From the NCBI GenBank assembly GCA_036268055.1, contig DATAUW010000017.1:62001-126000 (forward strand): 64,000 nucleotides of DNA, written 5' to 3'. Each line of letters starts with the position of its first letter. Position 1 is the first letter of the stretch. The notes under the pieces are model-generated. The model worked only from the letters and a program-made list of their open reading frames with translations. It was not told where the DNA came from and searched no databases. The DNA is from Verrucomicrobiia bacterium (GTDB lineage: Bacteria; Verrucomicrobiota; Verrucomicrobiia; Limisphaerales; Pedosphaeraceae). Below, piece by piece: positions 44,040 through 52,551 of this stretch. The translations under genes and the position numbers were made by a program.

Positions 44040-45317
44040 GTGAATATTGAGATCATTAATACGGGGAGTGAGTTGATGCTGGGGTTTGTTTTGAACACGC
44101 ATCAGCAGTGGCTTTGCCGGAAGCTTTCTGACGCGGGTTATGATGTCACGCGGCAGGTGGCGATTGCGGACACGGGCAGGGCGATTCAACAGGCGGTGCG
44201 TGAAGCTTTGGGACGCGCGGATTTTGCGATTGTAACGGGCGGACTGGGGCCGACTTCGGATGATATCACGCGGGATTTAATCGCGGAATTGCTCGGTAAA
44301 AAGTTGCAGCTTGATGCGGATATTCTCACAAAACTGGAAAATTTTTTCGCGGAGCGCAAACGTCCGATGCCCGCAAACACCAAAGTGCAGGCACAAGTTC
44401 CCGAGGGCGCGATCGTGCTGCCGAATGCGCATGGCACGGCGCCGGGGCTGGCAATGGAGATCAGCCCGAATCCATTTCGCGCTGACGGCAAGGCGAGCTG
44501 GTTGGTGATGCTGCCGGGGCCGCCGCGCGAGTTGCGGCCAATGTTCACAGACCAAGCGCTGCCGTTGCTGCGCGAGAAACTTCCGCTGAGCGATATTTTT
44601 GTTTGCCGCACGTTGCGCACAACGGGCATGGGGGAATCGTTTGTTGAAGAAAAAATTGCGGACGCGCTCAAGCCGCTGATGGTAGACGGACTTGGGTTGG
44701 GTTATTGCGCGCATCACGGGGCGGTGGATGTGCGGCTCGTGGCGCGGGGCACGAATGCGAATACGATGGTGAGCGATGGCGAAGCCATCATTCGCGAGAA
44801 ACTGGATGCGCATGTTTTCGGCACGGGCGACGAGGAACTCAGCGATGTGGTCGTGCGCCTGTTGACGGAGCGGAAGGAGACGCTGGTGCTAGCGGAATCG
44901 TGCACGGGCGGGTATGTGGCGAATCGCATCACGGACGTGCCGGGCGCGTCGGCGGTTTTTTTATGCGGACTGGTGACTTATTCAAACGAGGCGAAGCGTC
45001 AACTGCTCGGCGTGAAGGCGGAGACGCTGGCGAAGCATGGGGCGGTGAGCCAGGAAACGGCGCGCGAAATGGCGGAGGGCGCGCGGATGCGTTATATGGC
45101 GGACTACGCGATTTCGATCACGGGCATCGCGGGGCCGTCCGGCGGGACGACGGAAAAACCGGTGGGAACGGTCTTCATGGCGCTGGCGATGAACCACCAT
45201 TCCTTTTCGATGAAAGCGATCAATCGGTACGATCGGCCGACATTCAAAGATATTACGTGCCGGCAGGCGCTGGAATTGTTGCGTCGTGCGTTGCTGGCAG
45301 CGGCGGTGAAGAAATAA
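44040..45317 (+). CDS. cinA: CinA family protein (nicotinamide-nucleotide amidohydrolase/competence-damage protein)
   Basis: This two-domain CinA has 425 residues. The N-terminal MoaB/MogA-like domain has NTGSELMLGFVLNTHQQWL and GGLGPTSDDITRDL (about 65-78). The C-terminal amidohydrolase domain has LAESCTGGYVANRITDVPGAS and SITGIAGPSGGTTEKPVGTV. CinA deamidates nicotinamide mononucleotide in NAD recycling. A GTG start at 44040 is preferred: an AGGA lies about six bases upstream and the protein then begins at the family N-terminus. In-frame ATG starts further up lie in or beside repeat sequence. Confidence 0.93.
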   Translation: MNIEIINTGSELMLGFVLNTHQQWLCRKLSDAGYDVTRQVAIADTGRAIQQAVREALGRADFAIVTGGLGPTSDDITRDLIAELLGKKLQLDADILTKLENFFAERKRPMPANTKVQAQVPEGAIVLPNAHGTAPGLAMEISPNPFRADGKASWLVMLPGPPRELRPMFTDQALPLLREKLPLSDIFVCRTLRTTGMGESFVEEKIADALKPLMVDGLGLGYCAHHGAVDVRLVARGTNANTMVSDGEAIIREKLDAHVFGTGDEELSDVVVRLLTERKETLVLAESCTGGYVANRITDVPGASAVFLCGLVTYSNEAKRQLLGVKAETLAKHGAVSQETAREMAEGARMRYMADYAISITGIAGPSGGTTEKPVGTVFMALAMNHHSFSMKAINRYDRPTFKDITCRQALELLRRALLAAAVKK

Positions 45318-45343
45318 AAAACCCGCGAGCTTGCGCTGGCGGG
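45316..45343 (-). terminator. Intrinsic terminator between cinA and the ferredoxin gene
   Basis: Read on the minus strand, CCCGC (45339-45343) and GCGGG (45322-45326) form the outer stem, with an inner AGC/GCT extension and a GCAA loop, followed by six T residues (45316-45321). It fits termination of the ferredoxin transcript. The plus strand lacks a T-run. Confidence 0.7.
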
Positions 45344-45364
45344 CTGGAAAATATCGGGGCGCGA

Positions 45365-45598
45365 CTATTCGCCGTTGTTGCCGATGGCTTCGACGGGGCA
45401 GCCTTCCATGGCCTCCTTGCAACGGGCTTCTTCTTCCGGTGTGCCAGGCTGCTTATAGACGTAGGAATATCCGCCGTCATCGCTGCGGGTGAAATTGTCC
45501 GGGGCCGTTTCGCGGCACAGGTCACAATCAATGCACTGATTATCCACGTAAAATTTACCGGCTACGTTTTCTGCGTATCTGTTTGCCATGTCTGCCAT
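45365..45598 (-). CDS. Ferredoxin, single Fe-S cluster
   Basis: This 77-residue protein has CIDCDLCRETAPDNF near residues 22-36 and a distal EGCPVEAIG near 65-73, which give four cysteines for one [4Fe-4S] cluster, the last in the CP motif. A nearby extra Cys (RCKEAME) might not bind the cluster. It acts as a small cytosolic electron carrier, partner unknown. A start at 45589 (MANRYAEN) is equally possible. It has its own terminator and is divergent from pyk. Confidence 0.92.
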   Translation of the reverse strand: MADMANRYAENVAGKFYVDNQCIDCDLCRETAPDNFTRSDDGGYSYVYKQPGTPEEEARCKEAMEGCPVEAIGNNGE

Positions 45599-45671
45599 AG
45601 GGTTAAATATATGCTACCGGTGGAGCGAAATATCAAGAGCATTTATCTGCATTTCATCGCGGCTTCTTTTC

Positions 45672-45701
45672 TTTACGCGAAAAGATAATCTATCTTATCA
45701 T
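45672..45701 (+). promoter_or_regulatory. Candidate promoter for pyk
   Basis: TTTACG (45672-45677) and TATCAT (45696-45701) lie 18 bases apart in the spacer upstream of pyk, about 30 bases before its ATG. The match to sigma-70 consensus is partial. Confidence 0.4.
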
Positions 45702-45733
45702 GGGCTTGCCGCAATTCCCGCGGCTCCCCTGCC

Positions 45734-47140
45734 ATGCGTAAAACGAAAATCATCGCCACTCTCGGGCCGGCCACTGATTCACCCGAAATGCTCGGGCGGC
45801 TCATTGATTCGGGCCTTAATATTTTTCGGTTGAACATGTCTCATGCGCCGCACGACTGGACGCGTCGCGTGGTGAAGGATATTCGCGCCGAGGCCGCCAA
45901 GCGTGGCGTCACGGTCGGCATTTTGATGGACACCCAGGGGCCGGCGATCCGCACGGGAGATTTGCCCGCGACGATCCGCCTGAAAGTGGGCGACCGATTC
46001 ACCTTCACCGTGCGCGGCGCGAAAAGTTCGGCGGCGTATTCGACGAGCGTGAATTATCCCGAGTTCATTGACGACATCACGGAAGGCAACACCGTGCTCG
46101 TGGACAACGGCGCGATGCACATGAAGGTGCTTAAGAAGGCGGGTGACGAGGTGGAATGCGAAGTCCTGACGGAAGGCGATCTTGGCAGCCGCCGACACAT
46201 CAATTTGCCAGGTGTGAAGGTGAGTTTGCCGGCGCTGACGGAAAAAGATCTGGCCGACATCGAGCTGGGGATGGAATTGGGCGTGGATTTTATCGCGTTG
46301 TCGTTCGTGCGCGCGGCGCGGGACATCCGGGAATTGAAAAAGCTGGTGACGCGGGAAAATCGGCGTCGCCCATTGATCGTGGCGAAGATCGAGGACCAGC
46401 AAGCCGTTAAAAATATCGAGGCGATCATTCACGACGCGGATGCGATCATGGTGGCGCGCGGGGATTTGGGTATTGAAGTGCCGTACGAAGAATTGCCGAT
46501 CATTCAGCGGCGCATCGTGAAGATATGTTTGCGCATCGGGCGTCCAGTGATCGTGGCGACGCACATGCTCGAGAGCATGATCCACTCACCGGTGCCGACG
46601 CGCGCCGAGGTGACGGATGTGGCGAATGCGGTGTTCGAGCAGGCGGATGCGATCATGTTGAGCGGCGAAACCACAGTGGGAAAATATCCGTTGAAATGCA
46701 TGGAAGTGTTCGACCGCATCGCGCAACGAATCGAGCAGAGTGGCGGCGCGAATTATTGGGAGAACGCGGACCTGACGGACCCGCGCGAAAAGATGGCCAA
46801 GAGCGCGGTGGTGATGGCGAATGAATTGCGCGCGCAGGCGATTATTTCGATGATCCGCGGCGGGAGCATGACGCGTTATCTGTCGTGGTTGCGGCCAAAA
46901 TATTCGCTGATCTACGCGCTGGGGCCGCGGCAGGACATCGCGGAACAACTGACGCTGAACTGGGCGGTGACGCCGGTGGTGATTCCGTTCGATCCGTTTG
47001 ATTTGGACGGGAATATCGAATTGGCGTTGAAGACTTTGGTTGAGAAAAAAATGTTGAAGCCGGGAAATAATGTGGTGGTGGTGAGTTCCATTCAGGCGAC
47101 GAATCAGATTGTGGATGCGGTGCAGATGCGGACGGTGTGA
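45734..47140 (+). CDS. pyk: Pyruvate kinase
   Basis: This 468-residue enzyme makes pyruvate and ATP from phosphoenolpyruvate, the last glycolytic step. Family signatures are TKIIATLGPATDSPEML and GLNIFRLNMSHA at the N-terminus, the active-site stretch IVAKIEDQQAVKNIEAII, MVARGDLGIEVP and IMLSGETTVGKYP (the Glu/Thr in the catalytic centre). The C-terminal allosteric domain is present (to VVVVSSIQATNQIV). Its own promoter is suggested upstream. Length is normal. Confidence 0.97.
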   Translation: MRKTKIIATLGPATDSPEMLGRLIDSGLNIFRLNMSHAPHDWTRRVVKDIRAEAAKRGVTVGILMDTQGPAIRTGDLPATIRLKVGDRFTFTVRGAKSSAAYSTSVNYPEFIDDITEGNTVLVDNGAMHMKVLKKAGDEVECEVLTEGDLGSRRHINLPGVKVSLPALTEKDLADIELGMELGVDFIALSFVRAARDIRELKKLVTRENRRRPLIVAKIEDQQAVKNIEAIIHDADAIMVARGDLGIEVPYEELPIIQRRIVKICLRIGRPVIVATHMLESMIHSPVPTRAEVTDVANAVFEQADAIMLSGETTVGKYPLKCMEVFDRIAQRIEQSGGANYWENADLTDPREKMAKSAVVMANELRAQAIISMIRGGSMTRYLSWLRPKYSLIYALGPRQDIAEQLTLNWAVTPVVIPFDPFDLDGNIELALKTLVEKKMLKPGNNVVVVSSIQATNQIVDAVQMRTV

Positions 47141-47314
47141 TGACCGTCTCGCCATGACTTGATTTCGAGAGTGTCCTCCACTCTACACATATTTAAGAAA
47201 CGGTTGAAAATCGTTTCTCGGTCACGCGCCGAGTTTTCTCCTGGTTGAAGTTGGAGGTCAATGAGAAGTGGTGGGCGAGAGCGTGAGTGCTGGTTACAGA
47301 TGGGGAATTCTTTC

Positions 47315-47421
47315 GTCCCTGCGGGACTTGGTTTACGAGGGCCTAAACCCAGCCATAAATGGCTGGGCAAATTTCTGCCGTCCCTGGCGGGACTGCGGCG
47401 GAGCGGCAACTCCGCCCTGCT
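47315..47421. repeat. Cluster of short palindromic repeats downstream of pyk
   Basis: Four palindromes occur in 107 bases: GTCCCTGCGGGAC (47315-47327), CCCAGCCATAAATGGCTGGG (47348-47367), GTCCCTGGCGGGAC (47380-47393) and the GGCGGAGCGGCAACTCCGCC element (47397-47416). The last, with its CTGCT tail, recurs with one mismatch at 54476-54500. The block fills most of the 298-base gap between pyk and the next gene. Confidence 0.75.
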
Positions 47422-47438
47422 ACCTATACTTGCGAAAT

Positions 47439-47852
47439 TTACGCGCCGGGATTTATTTTGGGCGGGAGGGGGCGCATGACTTCGGCTTTGCGGGCTTCGG
47501 CGAGGATGCTCAGGCTGCTGGTCAAGGCCCATAAAATCGCAAACACAAAGAGGGCAATGCCGACGAGCGGCCAGCGCATGTGAATCCAGAGTTGGCGCAG
47601 ATTTTCTGTGGGGTCTTCCGCGTCCGACATGTTGGCCATGTGCGCGAAGCCCCATTTGATCGCGGGGACGCCGCCTATGAGCGTGAGTGCGAATCCCGCC
47701 GCCGTGACCACAATCTGGAGGTAACCGACTTTGCGTCCGGCGAGGATCGTGCCGAAGCCGGGCATCGCGAGGTTGGTCGTGAGGCAACCCCAAGCGGTTT
47801 CGCGGCTAGGCGGCCGGCGCGGGCCGAGGGCCAAAGAGAGCTTCATAGGCAT
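47439..47852 (-). CDS. Small membrane protein of the GYF_2/DUF2752 cluster
   Basis: This 137-residue unrecognised protein has two helices (near 48-66 and 96-115) around a polar loop. The recognisable part starts at WGCLTTNLAMPGFGTILAGRKVGYLQ. The ORF start at 47852 overlaps the preceding gene by 47 bases in a different frame; no other start precedes the conserved part, so the overlap seems real or the true start is a rare codon. It is last in a four-gene minus-strand cluster. Confidence 0.6.
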   Translation of the reverse strand: MPMKLSLALGPRRPPSRETAWGCLTTNLAMPGFGTILAGRKVGYLQIVVTAAGFALTLIGGVPAIKWGFAHMANMSDAEDPTENLRQLWIHMRWPLVGIALFVFAILWALTSSLSILAEARKAEVMRPLPPKINPGA

Positions 47853-48801
47853 ACATTAGCACGGCCGTGGCGAAAGGGAGGTTCAACAGGAGAATAATTT
47901 CGGCGGCGCCCTGAAGCTTCAAGAACGCGGGCGTCTTCGAAGCTTCCTCCACGACTTTTTGAAAGTCCGTCATGGCGGCCATGAATTTTGTGTAATCAAT
48001 CACGCCGGGGCCGATGATGGCCTGGAATTTGACGTAGAGCGAAAGCCACAATTTGAGATAGAGAAAGGTTTCAAAAAGAATATAGGGCGCGAATGCGACG
48101 AGGGTGAGGATGAAAACCTTGAACCAAACGCGGGTAACGACGCGGCGGCTGAGTTGCATGGCGGTCCAAAATTCGAGCCGCTTGTCAATCACTAGCGGCA
48201 GCGCAAATATCCATGCGATTTTCAAATAGATGTAGGGCAGGACGCAGGCAAAGTAGCCGAGCCCGCTGATGAACATGGTCAGGAAACCAGTGAGGAGCAA
48301 CTGCACGAACGGCACGCCGAAGCCGCTGAAGATTTCGGTGACGCGCGCCGGTTGTCCGCGAAGGCACTTGAGAAAAAGCATGTACAGGCCGCCGTAAAAC
48401 ACGCCTTCAATAATGATATAAATAAAATCCACGCCGGGCGGTGCGTAGCGCAACAGGCCAATCAGCCAGATCAAAAAAGTGCCGGTAAAGAGCGTGCCGA
48501 AATTATTGCCGAGCAATGAAACGCCGCGGCGCAGGCATTCGCCGATGTTTAAATTCGGTTCGAGCGCGAGGACGGGGGTGTTGGGATCGTTGGAATAGTT
48601 CGGTGAAATTCTGGGCGGCGCGGAACCGACGACGCCGGCTCCGGCAAATTCGGGGAAGGCGGCGAGCGGTTTCCATTCGCTGGTGCCTTCGAGCTTGGCG
48701 AGCGTGCGGCCATCGGCGCGGCCAGCCTGGATCCATTCACGGATTTCGTCGGCGGTGGAGGGGCCGTATTCCTTTTGGTCGGCTCCGATGATGATGAACA
48801 T
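47806..48801 (-). CDS. GYF_2-domain polytopic membrane protein
   Basis: The protein has 331 residues from the ATG at 48801. An N-terminal GYF_2-like domain MFIIIGADQKEYGPSTADEI (residues 1-52, ending with SEWKPLAAFPEF) is followed by a Pro/Asn linker and about six helices from residue 110, with GVSLLGNNFGTLFTGTFLIW and ILLLNLPFATAVLMYAYEAL among them. GYF_2 domains are short peptide-recognition modules of the YGP...EIREWI type. The gene sits two bases after a DUF2752 gene and overlaps a small membrane protein gene. The function is unknown. Confidence 0.8.
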   Translation of the reverse strand: MFIIIGADQKEYGPSTADEIREWIQAGRADGRTLAKLEGTSEWKPLAAFPEFAGAGVVGSAPPRISPNYSNDPNTPVLALEPNLNIGECLRRGVSLLGNNFGTLFTGTFLIWLIGLLRYAPPGVDFIYIIIEGVFYGGLYMLFLKCLRGQPARVTEIFSGFGVPFVQLLLTGFLTMFISGLGYFACVLPYIYLKIAWIFALPLVIDKRLEFWTAMQLSRRVVTRVWFKVFILTLVAFAPYILFETFLYLKLWLSLYVKFQAIIGPGVIDYTKFMAAMTDFQKVVEEASKTPAFLKLQGAAEIILLLNLPFATAVLMYAYEALFGPRPAPAA

Positions 48802-48803
48802 AC

Positions 48804-49241
48804 TCACAAGGGAGCGAGCCAGTTGAACGGCGCGGCGGGAATATTTCGCAGGACGGTGAAGAGCACGGTGATGGCGATCAGAAGTTTTAACATGAGCGGT
48901 GAAAGGATGAGGCGCGGCAATGGCTCGTATTTCAGCCAGCGTTTTGCGGATAGGAACAGATAAGCGGCGATGATCGGCATGGCGAGCACGAACAGGAGAT
49001 TGTCGTGCATAGCGGTGAGCAGATGACCATGCAGAAGTGCGAACGCGGCGCGGGAGGAACCGCAGCCGGGGCAAAAAATTCCCGTGGTCACGTAGAGCGA
49101 GCAGCGGGGATAGAAACTATTTTGCGACGGGTTGAAATAAAACAGCACCCCTGCCACGGCGAGCGCGGGAAATGCGAGCGCGAGCCACCACCACGAACGG
49201 GACGGTGATGGCGCGGGCGCGATAATGGGCGGGGCTTCCAT
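48804..49241 (-). CDS. DUF2752 membrane protein
   Basis: This 145-residue protein has three helices. The family marker GIFCPGCGSSRAAFALLHGH, a CPxCGxxR-type motif, lies near residue 51. The Cys pair could bind metal or be redox-active, but the biochemistry is unknown. It stands between the two GYF_2 genes with gaps of two or three bases, so they are one transcript. Confidence 0.88.
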   Translation of the reverse strand: MEAPPIIAPAPSPSRSWWWLALAFPALAVAGVLFYFNPSQNSFYPRCSLYVTTGIFCPGCGSSRAAFALLHGHLLTAMHDNLLFVLAMPIIAAYLFLSAKRWLKYEPLPRLILSPLMLKLLIAITVLFTVLRNIPAAPFNWLAPL

Positions 49242-49244
49242 GAA

Positions 49245-49943
49245 TTAACTGAAGTAAGCGCGGACTTCGGATTTGTTGAGGACGACGAGCGCCCAGATGC
49301 CGAGCGGCAAGCCCACGCAGCAGCACGGCGAGATGCAGGGGATCATGGCGATGATGCTTGCGATCACGCAGAAGGTGTGGTTCTCAAGCTTTTTCATTTT
49401 CAACGCGCCGAAAAAAATGAAGATCGCGATCGCGATTCCCAGAATGGAAAAAAAAATGCCCACCGTGCCGCTGGTGGATTGCATCATGCGCATCCACTGT
49501 TGGGCTTCCGGCGGCATGTTGTTGAAGTTATTGAAATTGTTGAATCCATTCATGGGAAAACCGACTGCGTTGGCAAAGATACGGCAGAGGGCGGCGAAGG
49601 CGCCGAGAATGGCGGTGACCATCAGGCCGATGGCGGGGCCGCTGACTTCGCTCAGGGCGACGGCGCGACCGGCATCGTTCGGCAGGCCGGCGCCGAATGA
49701 AGGCGGTGAGGGCGGCGTGGACAGCGGCGGCACGGGCGGGGAGGAAGATAATGGCGGCGGCGTGGCGTTGCCGGGAAAGCTGGTGGCGAATTCGGGAAAG
49801 GTGGAGATGGGTCTCCAATTGGTTTCGCCGATGGCCTGGGCCTGGGTTTGCGCATTGACGCGGCCTTCGGAAATCCACTGGCGCAACTGCTCGGCGGTTA
49901 CCGGGCCGTACTCAACTTGATTCGCTCCAATTATTTTATACAT
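49245..49943 (-). CDS. GYF_2-domain membrane protein with C-rich C-terminal helix
   Basis: This 232-residue protein starts with an GYF_2-like domain (MYKIIGANQVEYGPVTAEQL, to about residue 53, with TNWRPISTFPEF). A Pro/Ser linker (about 58-90) and two or three helices follow. An FNNFNNFNNM repeat lies in the loop, and a final ISPCCCVGLPLGIWALVVLN helix ends near the C-terminus. The GYF_2 domain is similar to that of the 331-residue neighbour. It heads the four-gene cluster. The function is unknown. Confidence 0.8.
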   Translation of the reverse strand: MYKIIGANQVEYGPVTAEQLRQWISEGRVNAQTQAQAIGETNWRPISTFPEFATSFPGNATPPPLSSSPPVPPLSTPPSPPSFGAGLPNDAGRAVALSEVSGPAIGLMVTAILGAFAALCRIFANAVGFPMNGFNNFNNFNNMPPEAQQWMRMMQSTSGTVGIFFSILGIAIAIFIFFGALKMKKLENHTFCVIASIIAMIPCISPCCCVGLPLGIWALVVLNKSEVRAYFS

Positions 49944-50027
49944 GGTGGTCGTGTCTGAAGTTCCTGTGAACCTTTTAAGTCAACTGGCGGAGGAATGCAA
50001 GTTATCGTGGCGAGGTTAAACTGCGGA

Positions 50028-50122
50028 GGTCCTTGCGGACGGCCACGGGGAGAAAGAACTGCGGATGGGATGGCGCTTTGGAGTTGAATTTTTTTTGACG
50101 CAGAGGCGCAGAGACGCAGAGA
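50028..50122. repeat. Composite repeat before the GYF_2 cluster (copy B)
   Basis: GGTCCTTGCGGACGGCCAC (50028-50046) is the exact inverted copy of 43971-43989. TTTTTGACGCAGAGGCGCAG and the following GACGCAGAGAGG (50092-50122) match 43858-43890 with only two or three changes. The order and relative orientation of the two blocks differ from copy A. Confidence 0.75.
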
Positions 50123-50157
50123 GGAATTGGAAATAAATTTTTGGAAAAGAGGGACTG

Positions 50158-50191
50158 CAAAAAAACGGGCGGACTTTTTAGGTCCGCCCGT
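50158..50191 (-). terminator. Intrinsic terminator of rpsA
   Basis: On the minus strand a perfect ten-base stem, ACGGGCGGAC (50182-50191) and GTCCGCCCGT (50165-50174), with a CTAAAAA loop is followed by a seven-T tract. It starts about 30 bases after the rpsA stop. Confidence 0.92.
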
Positions 50192-50222
50192 CTGGTGAAG
50201 TTGTTCGATTTTCGAGGCGCGA

Positions 50223-51887
50223 TTAGTCCTGCTTGGATTCGTCGGCGGCGTCGAAGGCGTGTTGGAGCGCGACGAGGTCTTCGCCGGGTTTCAACGCGTC
50301 GAGAACGGCCTGCTCGGCCTGGAGTTGTTCCGGCGAGTAGGTCGCGGCTTTGATGGAGAGACCGATGCGGCGATCCGACTTGTCAATCTTGATGACGCGC
50401 GCGGTGACTTCCTGGCCGACCTTGAGCACGTTCTTGATTTTCTCGATGCGCTCTTCGCTGACTTGCGAGATGTGCACGAGGCCGTCAATTTCATGCTGCA
50501 ATCCGATGAACGCACCGAAGCTTGCGAGCTTGGTGACGTTGCCGGTGACGAGGTCGCCGACTTTGTAGTACTGATCAATGTTGCTCCAGGGATCCACGCT
50601 GAGTTGCTTGATGCCGACGGCGATGCGCTGGTTGGACTTGTCAATTTCGAGCACAACCGCCTCGACTTCGTCGCCCTTTTTGAGGACTTCGGAAGGATGG
50701 TTGATTTTGCGCGTCCAGGAGATGTCCGAGACGTGGATCATGCCGTCCAGGCCTTCTTCCAGTTCGATGAAAGCGCCGTAGCTGGTGAGGTTGCGAATCT
50801 TGCCTTTGACCTTAGTTCCGGGAGGATATTTCTCCATGGCTTTGTCCCACGGATTGGTCTCGAGCTGGCGGACGCCGAGGGAGATTTTCTGCTCCTCGCG
50901 GTTGATGCCGAGCACGACGGCTTCGAGTTCCTGCTCCGGCTTGAGGACATCGCTCGGTTTGGCGATGCGCTTGGTCCAGGAAAGTTCGGTGACGTGCACG
51001 AGGCCTTCGACGCCGGGTTCGAGTTCCACAAACGCGCCGTAGGGCACGAGGTTGACGACTTTGCCTTTGACCTTGGCGCCGATGGGGTACTTGGCTTCGA
51101 TGGTGTCCCAGGGGTTGGCGAGCTTCTGCTTGAGGCCGAGGCTGACGCGCTCTTTTTCCTTGTTGATGTCGAGGACAACGACGTCGAGGTCCTGGCCGAC
51201 TTTGAGGATTTCCGAGGGATGACCGATGCGGCCCCAGCTCATGTCGGTGATGTGGAGCAAGCCATCAATGCCATTGAGGTCAATGAATGCGCCGAAGTCG
51301 GTGATGTTCTTGACGGTGCCTTTGCGGATATCGCCCGGGGTCATTTCGCCGAGGAGTTTGGAGCGGCGATCGTTGCGTTCCTGCTCGATGAGTTCGCGGC
51401 GGGAAAGCACGATGTTCTGGCGTTCCTGGTTGATCTTGACGACTTTAAATTCGTAGGAATTACCGACGAACGCGGCGAGATTCTTGGTGGTGGTGACGTC
51501 AATCTGCGACGCGGGCAGGAAGGCCTCGACGCCGATGTTGACGAGCAGGCCGCCTTTGACCACGGCTTTGACTTTGCCCATGATGGTTCCGCCTTCATTG
51601 CAGATGGTGAGGATCTTGTCCCAGTTCTGCTTGAATTCGGCTTTTTCCTTGGAGAGGACGACCATGCCGTCCTTGTCTTCGAGCTTCTCGATGAGGACGT
51701 CAATTTCGTCGCCGATCTTCAGGGTTTTGACGTCGTCGAATTCATTGGCGGGGATGACACCTTCGCTTTTGTAGCCGATGTCCACGAGGACTTCCTTGGG
51801 ACGGACTTCGATGATGGTGCCTTTGACAATTTCGCCAGCGGCAAAGCGCATTTCGCTTTGCTTCATGGCTTCTTCCATGGTGAGCAT
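50223..51887 (-). CDS. rpsA: 30S ribosomal protein S1
   Basis: This 554-residue protein has about six S1/OB-fold repeats (about 90 residues each from residue 18). Typical elements include KGGLLVNIGVEAFLPASQID, GIDGLLHITDMSWGRIGHPS, GVEGLVHVTELSWTKRIAKP and GLDGMIHVSDISWTRKINHP. S1 unwinds and docks mRNA on the small subunit. No good Shine-Dalgarno precedes the ATG at 51887; rpsA leaders in other bacteria often lack one. It is monocistronic, with about 210 bases before the next gene and a strong terminator. Confidence 0.96.
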   Translation of the reverse strand: MLTMEEAMKQSEMRFAAGEIVKGTIIEVRPKEVLVDIGYKSEGVIPANEFDDVKTLKIGDEIDVLIEKLEDKDGMVVLSKEKAEFKQNWDKILTICNEGGTIMGKVKAVVKGGLLVNIGVEAFLPASQIDVTTTKNLAAFVGNSYEFKVVKINQERQNIVLSRRELIEQERNDRRSKLLGEMTPGDIRKGTVKNITDFGAFIDLNGIDGLLHITDMSWGRIGHPSEILKVGQDLDVVVLDINKEKERVSLGLKQKLANPWDTIEAKYPIGAKVKGKVVNLVPYGAFVELEPGVEGLVHVTELSWTKRIAKPSDVLKPEQELEAVVLGINREEQKISLGVRQLETNPWDKAMEKYPPGTKVKGKIRNLTSYGAFIELEEGLDGMIHVSDISWTRKINHPSEVLKKGDEVEAVVLEIDKSNQRIAVGIKQLSVDPWSNIDQYYKVGDLVTGNVTKLASFGAFIGLQHEIDGLVHISQVSEERIEKIKNVLKVGQEVTARVIKIDKSDRRIGLSIKAATYSPEQLQAEQAVLDALKPGEDLVALQHAFDAADESKQD

Positions 51888-52098
51888 AATATGTACGTTG
51901 AACTAACAGAGGGAGGCTTGTGAGCGCGTGAGCGCTGGCGAAGACTCCATTGCCTAACTGACCAGACGTTGCGTGGCAACGGAGGTTGAGGGTTAGGTTA
52001 CCGGTTAACTTTTTTTTCTCAGCCTATAATGAACAGCCGCAAAACGGCGTTCAGGCAAGGGGTAGAATAGCTTAAATGGGGCGGGATGCAAGGGGATT

Positions 52099-52452
52099 TT
52101 AGTGGGAAATAGGGGCCATGGATGGACGGGGATCAAACACAGATTGGGAAGAGGCTTTGGTGGCGCTCGATCGGGGTTTGACAATAGGCATCAAATTCTT
52201 TTTGGAACGATTCGCCTGCCTGTCCGGTACAAAAAATTTCGGATAGTCTTCCTGAATAGAGGCTTGGGTGGCATCGCGGGGGCTTCCTCTCAGGTCGGAT
52301 GCCAGTTGCAACTCAGCTCTGGTTCTGTCAGAATCTCTTGAGTTAATGGTTGCTTCCAAGGTTGAAAAGCTGGTCGTGTAGCTTTGGTTCGCGAGGCTTG
52401 AATGCGTGCGGCAGCCGCAGAACAACGCGACGGACGTGATCATGGTAAACAC
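52099..52452 (-). CDS. Small lipoprotein, unknown function
   Basis: This 117-residue protein begins with a short signal peptide and lipobox-like MFTMITSVALFCGC. The rest is Ser/Thr/Arg-rich and polar with no recognised domain. It is less GC-rich than the neighbouring core genes and sits at the left end of the orphan region. No gene partner is evident. The ORF could in part be fortuitous. Confidence 0.5.
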   Translation of the reverse strand: MFTMITSVALFCGCRTHSSLANQSYTTSFSTLEATINSRDSDRTRAELQLASDLRGSPRDATQASIQEDYPKFFVPDRQANRSKKNLMPIVKPRSSATKASSQSVFDPRPSMAPISH

Positions 52453-52551
52453 GCACAGTTAGTCATACTTGTGAAAAATGGTTCTCGGATATTCCGTCCG
52501 CAACTGCCTCGGTATATGAAAAGACTATTGACCCGCCAAAGCATGTCAATA

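Noticed and set aside
50259-51923. 554-codon plus-strand ORF exactly opposite rpsA, rich in Asp, Glu, Val and Phe
   Set aside because: It is the complementary reading of a strongly codon-biased S1 gene; antisense frames of such genes stay open by chance and no independent start or domain is present.
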